Assembly: GCA_903871935.1 (NCBI GenBank)
Contig: CAIQIQ010000111.1
Span: 1 to 64,000 of the forward strand
Source of the DNA: an uncultured Phycisphaerales bacterium
Lineage (GTDB): Bacteria; Planctomycetota; Phycisphaerae; Tepidisphaerales; Tepidisphaeraceae
Length of the DNA stretch: 64,000 nucleotides
Direction: 5' to 3'
In this document: positions 54,538 to 62,045 of the stretch, one piece after another
Numbering within the stretch: position 1 is the first letter of the stretch
Layout: each line of letters begins with the position of its first letter
The notes under the pieces: model-generated
The model's input: only the letters and a program-made list of their open reading frames with translations
The model's database searches: none
What the model was told of the DNA's origin: nothing
Translations under genes and position numbers: made by a program

Positions 54538-55659
54538 ATGTTCGCAGGTGAGTGTTTCGCCCGTGTTTTTGAGAAACTGCCATCCATGGAAGAGATCACC
54601 GTCCCAACTGTTGTTGAATTTGCATCCGCGGGCCTGAACCACAAGCACCTGCGGGCATTCGTTTTCCCGGTCGACTTGCCGGCCCAGCCGCTGCGGTTCA
54701 GCGTCGAGTCGCGCGCACAGTTGGCCGAGGGCGATGGGCCGGATTACCAGTACTCGGCGTACGTGGATATCTACTATGCCGACGGCTCCGTGCTGTCCGA
54801 GACCTACCTCTGTTTTGCGCCGGGCCGGCACGACTGGCAGCGGCTGGAAATGTACCTGCGTCCGCGCCTGTCCATCAAGCGGCTGGTCATCTATTATTTC
54901 TTCGAGCACAAGGACGGCCTTGTGGCGTATCGCAACGCGAGAATTGCGCCCTGCGGATTGGCTCCGGAGCCCGATTGCCGGATTGTCCTGGTTGGCGATT
55001 CCAACACGATCACCTCGTACCTGCACCCATCCCAGCGCGTGGACGGTGTGCTCCAGCAGCGCCTGGCCGCAAGCTTTCCCGGCAAGCGCATCGAGGTTGA
55101 GAACGCCGGGTTGGGCGGAGAGAGCATCAAAGGACTGCTCACGCGCAAACGGTACGAACGCGATCTGCAGACGCTGCGCTGCGCGAATGTGTTTGTCATC
55201 TGCTACGCCGGCAACGATGCCAATGCCTACGGCCCCGACGAGTTTGGGCGTCAGCAGCGCGAACTGGTCCGCCGCCTGCGCAGCGATTTCCCCGCGGCGA
55301 AGATCATCCTCCAGACGACCGGCTACTTTGACTATCCCGCGCACTACAGCATCGACTACAACGCCCGCATGCAGCCGTACACACAGGCGACGCGACAAAT
55401 TGCCGCCGACGGTCCGGCCGCTGGCGGCGCCGATGCGCTTCTGGACATCTACCAGATCATGCAAGAGCGCACCGCGGCCGGCGACTGGGATTTCCGCTAC
55501 CGCGTCCATCCGCAGTGGAAACTGACGCTCGACGCCCGCCATGACGCCGAACTTGGCCAGTCTCCGGCCTACTACACCAATCCCCACTACAATCCCCACG
55601 GCACGCGCCTGATCGCCGATGCGATCCACGATCTGGTTCTGCAGTGTGGATGGATCTGA
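54538..55659 (+). CDS. SGNH/GDSL-type hydrolase with N-terminal beta domain
   Basis: About 373 residues. After a jelly-roll-like N-terminal domain (residues 30-140) comes the SGNH hydrolase: block I IVLVGDSNTITSYLH near 152 with the nucleophile Ser, block II ENAGLGGES (Gly), block III VICYAGNDAN near 220 (Asn), and block V HYNPHGTRLIADAIH near the C terminus with the catalytic His. This is the fold of carbohydrate esterases and lipases acting on acetylated glycans. No signal peptide is evident. ATG at 54538 is chosen; 54586 is an alternative. Confidence 0.75.
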   Translation: MFAGECFARVFEKLPSMEEITVPTVVEFASAGLNHKHLRAFVFPVDLPAQPLRFSVESRAQLAEGDGPDYQYSAYVDIYYADGSVLSETYLCFAPGRHDWQRLEMYLRPRLSIKRLVIYYFFEHKDGLVAYRNARIAPCGLAPEPDCRIVLVGDSNTITSYLHPSQRVDGVLQQRLAASFPGKRIEVENAGLGGESIKGLLTRKRYERDLQTLRCANVFVICYAGNDANAYGPDEFGRQQRELVRRLRSDFPAAKIILQTTGYFDYPAHYSIDYNARMQPYTQATRQIAADGPAAGGADALLDIYQIMQERTAAGDWDFRYRVHPQWKLTLDARHDAELGQSPAYYTNPHYNPHGTRLIADAIHDLVLQCGWI

Positions 55660-55714
55660 TCGCCCACTGCCAGCAAAGGTGCAAGCGGTCGAGCCATGGC
55701 AGTGCAATGGACGA

Positions 55715-55820
55715 GCGTGACAGTACTTTCGCTCAGCATCAGTAGCACGGCTAACCCCAGCCGTAGCAATCCTGCCGGCAAAGCCGCTTTCTTATCCTCT
55801 GCCCGAAAGTATTGTCACGC
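55715..55820. repeat. Miniature inverted-repeat element, family A, copy 2
   Basis: Left end GCGTGACAGTACTTTCG and right end CGAAAGTATTGTCACGC are near-perfect inverted repeats (one mismatch in 17). The interior repeats that of 5575-5685: GCTCAGCATCAG, ACGGCT aacccc AGCCGT, CCTGCCGGCAAAGCCGC. Length is 106 bp and there is no coding capacity. It lies 55 bp after the SGNH hydrolase gene. Confidence 0.8.
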
Positions 55821-55873
55821 ACGAGCAATGGACCATGCGCGCAAAGCGACTTTGCGGTTTGGGGCTCCGCGCA

Positions 55874-56144
55874 AGGCCCTGTCTGAAAAGCCCATGGCCC
55901 CACGATGGGCCGGAAAGGGCCTGGATGCGAGGCACTGCGACGAAGCAGTATTTGAATACTACGGCGAGGAGCAGTAACGAAGCAGACGGGCCTTTTCCGG
56001 CCCACCCTTCGGGCGGCTTGGAATCGACTCATCTGCGGCGGCGCATCGGCTCAAAGGTTCCACCGACCCGGCTTTCGCCGATGCTTCTTGCATCTGAGGC
56101 GATTCCAAGCCGTCGTGGGGCCATGGGTTTTTCAGACAGGGCCT
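55874..56144. mobile_element. MITE of 271 bp, family B
   Basis: The ends AGGCCCTGTCTGAAAA and TTTTCAGACAGGGCCT begin inverted repeats of about 32 bp that extend through CCCATGGCCCCACGA with one mismatch. Inside lie two nested palindromes: GGGCCGGAAAGGGCC with GGGCCTTTTCCGGCCC, and GGCTTGGAATCG with CGATTCCAAGCC, plus CAGTATT-tg-AATACT. No transposase is encoded, so mobility would need enzyme from an autonomous element elsewhere. Confidence 0.85.
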
Positions 56145-56175
56145 GGGTGCTATACTGCATCGACAAGGCCTAGAT

Positions 56176-56343
56176 ATGGGAAAACATCAGATCAGAACGT
56201 TTGTGCCACCGAGTCGTGTCAAGCCCAAAGAGCAGAGCGATTCTGACGATCCCATACGCAAGTGGCTCACTGTGCTGGTGTGGGTCGTTATCGGCTGTGT
56301 AGCGATCAATCTCCTGCTTTGGCTGCTTTCTCGGGGATTCTAA
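56176..56343 (+). CDS. 55-residue tail-anchored membrane protein
   Basis: A complete small frame from ATG at 56176 to TAA at 56341. The N-terminal half is charged and Pro-rich (VPPSRVKPKEQSDSDD) and the C-terminal half is one hydrophobic helix (WLTVLVWVVIGCVAINLLLW), ending SRGF. It starts 31 bases after the MITE. A TATACT box at 56151-56156, next to the MITE end, may provide its promoter. Function unknown. Confidence 0.55.
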   Translation: MGKHQIRTFVPPSRVKPKEQSDSDDPIRKWLTVLVWVVIGCVAINLLLWLLSRGF

Positions 56344-56418
56344 ACCAGGCTGGGGCCATCCCCTTGCTCACGCTTCACGCGGCATAGCCGGTTGCGTACT
56401 ATGCGAATGGAGCAACAC

Positions 56419-56652
56419 ATGGACCGATCAGTAATACTTAACGCCGCACTGTCCCTTTCGGCCGAGCAGCGCACCAGCCTGGTCAAGGAGATCTGGGACT
56501 CTCTGGTCCAACATCCCGATCAGGTGACGCTTTCACCTGCTCAGGAGCGTGAACTGGAGCGATGCTGGCAGGAATACCAGTCTCAGCCGACAGCCGGCAC
56601 GCCATGGTCAGCGCTCCGGCACAAGCTTGAAGCCTTCCACTTCGGGTCCTGA
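56419..56652 (+). CDS. Addiction-module antitoxin-like protein, no toxin partner
   Basis: A 77-residue protein resembling the putative addiction module component family (TIGR02574): ILNAALSLSAEQRTSLVKEIWDSL near residues 6-29 and LSPAQERELERCWQEYQSQP. GGAG lies six bases before the ATG at 56419, deciding that start over three upstream Met codons. Normally a ParE/RelE-like toxin follows; here the next gene is on the other strand, so it is an orphan. Confidence 0.7.
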   Translation: MDRSVILNAALSLSAEQRTSLVKEIWDSLVQHPDQVTLSPAQERELERCWQEYQSQPTAGTPWSALRHKLEAFHFGS

Positions 56653-56673
56653 CCCCTCGTCCGGCCTCAAATG

Positions 56674-56988
56674 TCACTTGCGTTGTAGTCCATCGCGCCA
56701 GGCAATCGTTTCCAGTTCGACCCGCACAGCGTCTTGCACGGGAATCACGGGTCGCGCCTCGAACACAAACGCAGGCCAGGTCGAGCATACCTTGTGAACC
56801 GTCACCGGATTATCGCATTCCACCAGCATGTGTCCGCCCCACTCGCCCACTCGCACCACGAACAGTTCGATCTTGAAATCCGCGGGCGCCTTCCATTGCG
56901 TGAAGACCTCCAGGATCCGCTTCTGGGCATTCTCGTACTCCATCGGCGATCCTTGCGGCCGTTCGAACCAACTGATCATGTACTTCAT
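56674..56988 (-). CDS. DUF3303-like protein
   Basis: A 104-residue protein starting MKYMISWFERPQGSPMEYENA, followed by KIELFVVRVGEWGGHMLVECDN. The opening MKYMISW and the GGHMLVE core are typical of DUF3303, a small alpha/beta family of unknown function. GGGGAGG six bases before the ATG at 56988 decides the start; a longer frame to 57129 has a non-coding-like Arg/Ser-rich head. Confidence 0.75.
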   Translation of the reverse strand: MKYMISWFERPQGSPMEYENAQKRILEVFTQWKAPADFKIELFVVRVGEWGGHMLVECDNPVTVHKVCSTWPAFVFEARPVIPVQDAVRVELETIAWRDGLQRK

Positions 56989-57127
56989 CCGATTCCTCCC
57001 CTTTTTGAGTTGCTGTTTCCGCAATGATAGTCGCCTCGACGGGCTACTGTTTGATCGCCAACTCGACGATGATGCCGTAGGACGCTGGCGGCGACCATTT
57101 TCGCCAGCAATCCGCATGCCCCGTCTC

Positions 57128-57711
57128 ACCTAAAAAAAATGCGAGTTTTTCCCGCCGCTCATAACCCCTTGTCAAACCTCAATCTCCTCTTATCGAATCT
57201 TGCAGACGCACCCTTATTATGGGGGAACGTTCTTCCCCTTCCTCTCGGCCGTCCCAGGTCGACGTTATTTGACAACCGAATAACTGCGCCCCAAAAGCCC
57301 ACCGACTGCGTCGGTGGGTATCGAAGAGAATGCAGCGCGCGACACTTTCACATGTTTTCTGCACTAACTTGCACCCAAGTTCCTGTCCCACCGAGACTTA
57401 ACCCCGCGCGACATCGCTGCACGTATGCGCGCGACACTTTTGCCCCCTTCCCAACTCCTGCTCCCTCCATTGCTTACAGCACTCCCCGCCGCGGCCAAAT
57501 CGCCCGTATCGGCCCAATGTCGCGCGCTGCCAGCTCGTGTATGGTCGCTCATCCCTCCTCACCTATTGAGTGGATGACCGACTTATCCACAATCGATCAC
57601 AACTTGCGCACCTCCTCCCCACATCTCGACCTAACACCTTATCCCTGCAGCACATAGCTTCATGGGGGTATCCCGCCGAGAACTTGCGCACCTGTTCACT
57701 TATCCACAACC
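57128..57711 (+). repeat. Intergenic repeat element L, copy 2
   Basis: Carries the whole conserved block: CCTAAAAAAAATGCGAG, CGCCGCTCATAACCCC, CTTATCGAATCTTGCA, the hairpin CCC-TTATTAT-GGG at 57211-57223, CTCTCGGCCGTCCC and TTATTTGACAACCGAATA near 57283. Then come reiterated words GCGCGCGACACTTT (57337 and 57426) and AACTTGCGCACCT (57601 and 57681), and two TTATCCACA sites at 57583 and 57700. It is divergent from the DUF3303 gene and points toward the gene at 57767. Confidence 0.75.
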
Positions 57712-57766
57712 TTCGCCACGCCCCCTTCGCATTCCGTTCTCCGGTGCCTCGTATATGATGCCGGCC

Positions 57767-59869
57767 ATGAAACAGCACCCTTGCACCCTTGTCCCCCGCG
57801 CTCTCTGGCCCCGCTGGGACCGGAAAGAGCGACTCGCCAGTACCCTCGACTTCTGCCAGGCCATCGGGGCCGATGAAATCATGCTCTTCCCCACCGGCCA
57901 ACTCGTCTCGCCCGGCCACCTCGAAGGCAAGATGCACGTCCAACGCATGCAGGCGCTCAAGCGTGCCATGGTCGAGGCCAAGCGCCGGGGAATCGCGGTC
58001 ATGGTCAATGACTGGGCGATGCTGGACGACTTCGGACATGCACAAGGGACCCACCAGGAGAAGATGTGGCCTTGGGCTGTTGATATCACGCTCACGCCCG
58101 CCATCGGGTATTGCTGCATGCTTTCTCCCAAGGTGCAGCAGAAGGCAATCGACGCCTTGCTCTCCCTGGCGAAAGTCGGCGTGCGCAAGGTTTTCCTCGA
58201 TGATGAAATCCGCCACGACTGGCACCCCGCGGCCAACCGCAAGGAAGGGGCTCATTACTGCTTCTGCGATCTCCACATGCGTGAGTTCGCCAGGTGGCAA
58301 GGCAGTAAAAGCGGGAAGGGCATTGCGGCCGCGGAAATGGCGAAGCGTCTCCAATCAGACAAGCCCGAGGATGCGGCATTGCGGCGGCAGTGGATCGCCT
58401 TCAAGCGAGACATGCTGCTGAACTTCATCCACAAGGTCCGCAGCGTCGTCCATGCGAAGGTTCCGGATTTCCGGATCGGCCAGATGGCAACCTTCATCCA
58501 CTTCCAAACGCTCGGCGGCGTCGGCTTTGGTGAGCAGATAAAGGGCTGGGCAGGGGAGTTGCGGCCGTTATGCCGGCCGCCCCAGGGCTGGTACGGCGAC
58601 CATATCCGCCCCGGCTTGGTGCTGGGCGTTGCCCAGACGCTCTTCACCATCTCCCAGCTTCCACCTGAGACCGAACTCTACAGCGAGGTGGACTCCGGCG
58701 GCCCTTGGACGCAACTCGACAGTTCCGCCCGAATGAGCGGCGATTTTCAGATCAAAGTGAATCTGATACTGAACATCAAGAAGCATAGCCTGCTGTACCT
58801 GGGCGAAGGGCCGGACGATCCGTTCCTGCGGAATCGTTACATTCGCCAGATCAGTAAGAGCCGATCGGTGTTCGATGCGCTGGCCGCGCAAATCCCGGCC
58901 AATGCCAGACGGTCGGGCATCCAGTTCCTGATGAGCCCGAACCTGGGCGCCGCCCACCCACTCCAGTGTCGCGGCCCGGCCGGTGACTCAGCCGATCCGC
59001 AGGGCATTACCGGCGCTGGGCTTGGCCAGCCGGCCTGGCCCAAGGCCTTCTCCAATCTGGCCCGCAGCGGCATCCCGATGGTCTTTGAGGACAGTGACAT
59101 CGCCATCCTCACTGGCGGCATGGCCGATGCAATGGATGCTCAGCTACCGGCCATCATGGCGAGTAAGAGCCTCATCATCGACGGTCCGGCCGCCGCCGAT
59201 CTGGAGAAACGCGGGTTGCTCAAACAGTTCGGCTTGAAGATCAGCCGATATGGCAACCTGATGAATGAACGGCTTGAGAAACATCCGTTCAACGGCGATG
59301 CCTCCGGTGAGGTGCTGGCCGAGGCATTGCCAATCAGTCCGCGGAAGATGTTCCCGTATCAGTCGCTCAAGACCAAGGGGATGCGCGGGGTGGACCAGAT
59401 CGTCTTAAGCCGCATGATCGATTCAGATCACCGTGATCGCGGCATAGGTCTGGTGATGGTGGAGAAGCCCGATGGCCGGCGGGCATGTGTCCTGCCGTAT
59501 GACTTGGGCGACCAGGGAGCATGGGGATATACCGTTCGCAAAGGCCAGTGGGAGCGAATGCTCACATTCCTGGCGGGCCGGCCGCCGGAAGTCTGGATTG
59601 AGAATGCGATGGACATCTGGCCGGTCAGTTACAGCGTGCCTGGCGATGTACGCTGCTGGGTTGGCCTGATCAACTTTGGCCACGACGTGGCGGACGACTG
59701 CATGCTCTGGGTCACGGGCAAAGGGCCGGTGAAGTTTGTGGATGACAAAGGCAAGCTCCGGCCGGTCCCCCCTGCGTGTGTGGTTCGAAAAGGCGCCCGC
59801 ACGGGTATTCGCCTGACTCGCGACCACCGGCTGAATGGGCTGGATGTCCGGCTGTTTGTCGTTGCATGA
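57767..59869 (+). CDS. Glycosidase-like TIM-barrel protein
   Basis: About 700 residues from the ATG at 57767; in-frame ATGs at 57755 and 57758 are equally possible. The N-terminal 350 residues alternate helix and strand as in a TIM barrel, with candidate catalytic acids in VRKVFLDDEIRHDWHP near 145 and PPETELYSEVDSGGPW near 305. The middle (SLIIDGPAAADLEKRGL) resembles a GATase-like module, and the end is a beta domain. No signal peptide is visible. I cannot name a family. It lies 33 bp before a UroD-like gene and probably shares its transcript. Confidence 0.55.
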   Translation: MKQHPCTLVPRALWPRWDRKERLASTLDFCQAIGADEIMLFPTGQLVSPGHLEGKMHVQRMQALKRAMVEAKRRGIAVMVNDWAMLDDFGHAQGTHQEKMWPWAVDITLTPAIGYCCMLSPKVQQKAIDALLSLAKVGVRKVFLDDEIRHDWHPAANRKEGAHYCFCDLHMREFARWQGSKSGKGIAAAEMAKRLQSDKPEDAALRRQWIAFKRDMLLNFIHKVRSVVHAKVPDFRIGQMATFIHFQTLGGVGFGEQIKGWAGELRPLCRPPQGWYGDHIRPGLVLGVAQTLFTISQLPPETELYSEVDSGGPWTQLDSSARMSGDFQIKVNLILNIKKHSLLYLGEGPDDPFLRNRYIRQISKSRSVFDALAAQIPANARRSGIQFLMSPNLGAAHPLQCRGPAGDSADPQGITGAGLGQPAWPKAFSNLARSGIPMVFEDSDIAILTGGMADAMDAQLPAIMASKSLIIDGPAAADLEKRGLLKQFGLKISRYGNLMNERLEKHPFNGDASGEVLAEALPISPRKMFPYQSLKTKGMRGVDQIVLSRMIDSDHRDRGIGLVMVEKPDGRRACVLPYDLGDQGAWGYTVRKGQWERMLTFLAGRPPEVWIENAMDIWPVSYSVPGDVRCWVGLINFGHDVADDCMLWVTGKGPVKFVDDKGKLRPVPPACVVRKGARTGIRLTRDHRLNGLDVRLFVVA

Positions 59870-59902
59870 GGTCATTCATAGAAGACATGGGAGTTTCCAA
59901 AC

Positions 59903-60958
59903 ATGACGCCTCGTGAGCGGACTTTGGCAACGGCGAACCGCAAAACGCCGCCTGTCCTGGCAAGCGATCTGAAGGCCACGCCTGAAGTCGAGGCGCAGCT
60001 TGTATCGCATCTGAAGCTCAAGTCGGCCGATGATCTGGTCGATGCCTTGGGCATCTGCTGCCTTCACTGGCCATGGCGTCATGTTTTGCCGCGCGGGCTG
60101 GACCGCGTCAGCAGGCGAGATGGCATCGAGTTTGATATCTGCGGCGTTGGCCGAAAGGAAATATCGTACGGCCCGGGTACATACATGGAGATCGCGCACA
60201 GCCCGCTGGCAGATGCATCGAGTGTGGCGGATGTTGAGCGCTTCGCCTGGCCGAAGGTTGAGGATCTGGACTTCTCGCACATTGTGGAGGATGTCAAAGC
60301 CAACCAGCGCTTTGCGCTCTCAATCTCGCAGCTCCATCTCTTTGAACCAGCCTGGCACATGCGCGGCCTGGAGAACTTCCTGATGGACATCGCCAGCGAC
60401 GATCCGATCGCATTTGCGATCATGGACAGGATCGAGCAGTTCCATCTTGCGTGCGTCAAGAGGATCCTGGAACTTGTGCCTCGGCAGATTCACTTCATCG
60501 GCTGGGGCGATGACTTCGGCACGCAGAGCTCGATGTTCTTCAGCCTTGATTGCTGGAAGCGCGTCTTTGGCACGCGGTATCGGAGATTCTACGAGATGGC
60601 TCATGCCGCCGGCCTGAAGACATGGCTGCACAGCGACGGCGCCCTGCGGCCGCTCCTGCCCACACTGATCGACACAGGGTTGGACATTCTGCATCCAGTG
60701 ATGGCCACGATCCCGGAAATGAACCCCTATTCCATCGTCGCCGAGTTCGGTAAGGACCTGTGCTTCGACGGCACGATCGACATTCAACGCCTGCTGCCGT
60801 TTGGCACGGAGCAGGAAGTGCGCGACGAGGTACGTCGCCAACTGGACCAGCTCTGGTCCCGCGGCGGTGTCTTTATGGGTCCCAGTCACTGCATCCAGCC
60901 GGGAACGCCGATGCGTAACATTCTGGCGGTATACGAAGAGCTTGGAACCGCCAGGTAG
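59903..60958 (+). CDS. Uroporphyrinogen-decarboxylase-fold protein
   Basis: A 351-residue protein with the UroD/MtaA barrel pattern: MTPRERTLATANRKTPPV at the start, then ADVERFAWPKVEDLDF, WGDDFGTQSSMFFS near 195, TWLHSDGALRPLLPTLIDTG near 245-265 and GTIDIQRLLPFGT near 290. GGVFMGPSHCIQPGTP near the end holds the HCIQP type metal-binding His/Cys of methyltransferase-like members. Such proteins are often cobalamin-dependent methyltransferase components rather than haem enzymes. Neighbouring glycosidase-like gene suggests demethylation of sugars or glycosides, which is inference only. Confidence 0.75.
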   Translation: MTPRERTLATANRKTPPVLASDLKATPEVEAQLVSHLKLKSADDLVDALGICCLHWPWRHVLPRGLDRVSRRDGIEFDICGVGRKEISYGPGTYMEIAHSPLADASSVADVERFAWPKVEDLDFSHIVEDVKANQRFALSISQLHLFEPAWHMRGLENFLMDIASDDPIAFAIMDRIEQFHLACVKRILELVPRQIHFIGWGDDFGTQSSMFFSLDCWKRVFGTRYRRFYEMAHAAGLKTWLHSDGALRPLLPTLIDTGLDILHPVMATIPEMNPYSIVAEFGKDLCFDGTIDIQRLLPFGTEQEVRDEVRRQLDQLWSRGGVFMGPSHCIQPGTPMRNILAVYEELGTAR

Positions 60959-60960
60959 AG

Positions 60961-62004
60961 GTGTGCACTGTGACCACAATCCCAGACCCAACACGAGCAG
61001 CGCCGGCGCCGGGAGTAAGCCCGCTTCGCATCGGTTCCGTGCAACTGGCGACGAACCTGCTGGTAGCGCCGATCGCTGGCTATACCGATCTGGCGTATCG
61101 CCTGATCGCCCGGCGGCTGGGCGGTGTGGGGCTGGCGTGTACCGATCTGCTCTGTCCGCAAGGTGTGCTGCGGCAGACTGCACACACGCGTATCTTGATG
61201 CAGACGTGCGAGGAGGATTCGCCACTGTGCTACCAACTCTTCGGCGCTGAGAATGATCCGTTGGTCGAGGCAGCCAGGTGGTGCGTTGATCACGGCGCGC
61301 GGATCATCGATATCAACATGGGTTGCCCGGCCGACAAGGTCACGCAGCGACGCGGGGGATCAGCGCTCTTGTGCGACCCGGATGGCACGGTGCGAATGGT
61401 GGAGAAGATCGTCGCCGCCATCCCCAATACGCCGGTGACGGCCAAGCTTCGCCTGGGTTGGGATGACCAGCACATCGTCGCCCCGTATCTCGCCCGGCGG
61501 CTGGAAGAGGTGGGGGTGCAGCTTATCACCATTCATGGCCGGACGACCGAAATGGGTTTCAGCGGATCGGCGCGGCTGGATGGGATTGCGGAGGTGGTGT
61601 CGGCCGTTGGGCGCATTCCTGTGGTCGGCAACGGCGACATCCGAACTCCGCAGGATGCCGCCCGCATGATGCAGGTTACCCGGTGTGCCGGCGTGATGAT
61701 CGGGCGCGGGGCCCTCTCAGCGCCGTGGCTCTATCGCGATACATGGGAACATCTCAGTGGCCGATCAATTCCGACGCCCCCGACGCTGGAGGAGAAGTGC
61801 CAGATCCTGCGGAACCACTTTGATCTGCACGTGCAGCTCCGCGGCGAGCACTCGGCCGCCTGCGAATTCCGCACGCGGATCAGTTGGTATGCGAAAGAAA
61901 TGCACCCATGCCGGCCGCTGAAGGATGCCCTGCGACAATTGGATTCCGCCGTCCGCTTCCATTGCGCTGTCGACGATTTCCTTCGCTGGCGGGCGAGCAT
62001 GTAG
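60961..62004 (+). CDS. tRNA-dihydrouridine synthase
   Basis: A 347-residue flavoenzyme of the Dus family that reduces uridines in the tRNA D loop. LLVAPIAGYTDLAYRLIAR near residue 35, INMGCPADKVTQRRGGSALL near 118 with the catalytic Cys in MGCP, KLRLGWDD near 160, IHGRTTEMGFSG near 190, VVGNGDIRTP near 222 and MIGRGALSAPW near 244 are all in place. Start is a GTG at 60961, or a second GTG at 60970. It lies two bases after the UroD-like stop. Confidence 0.9.
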   Translation: MCTVTTIPDPTRAAPAPGVSPLRIGSVQLATNLLVAPIAGYTDLAYRLIARRLGGVGLACTDLLCPQGVLRQTAHTRILMQTCEEDSPLCYQLFGAENDPLVEAARWCVDHGARIIDINMGCPADKVTQRRGGSALLCDPDGTVRMVEKIVAAIPNTPVTAKLRLGWDDQHIVAPYLARRLEEVGVQLITIHGRTTEMGFSGSARLDGIAEVVSAVGRIPVVGNGDIRTPQDAARMMQVTRCAGVMIGRGALSAPWLYRDTWEHLSGRSIPTPPTLEEKCQILRNHFDLHVQLRGEHSAACEFRTRISWYAKEMHPCRPLKDALRQLDSAVRFHCAVDDFLRWRASM

Positions 62005-62045
62005 CGGGGGCGAAATGTGGCTAGACTCTCATGCAGGAGATGTTG

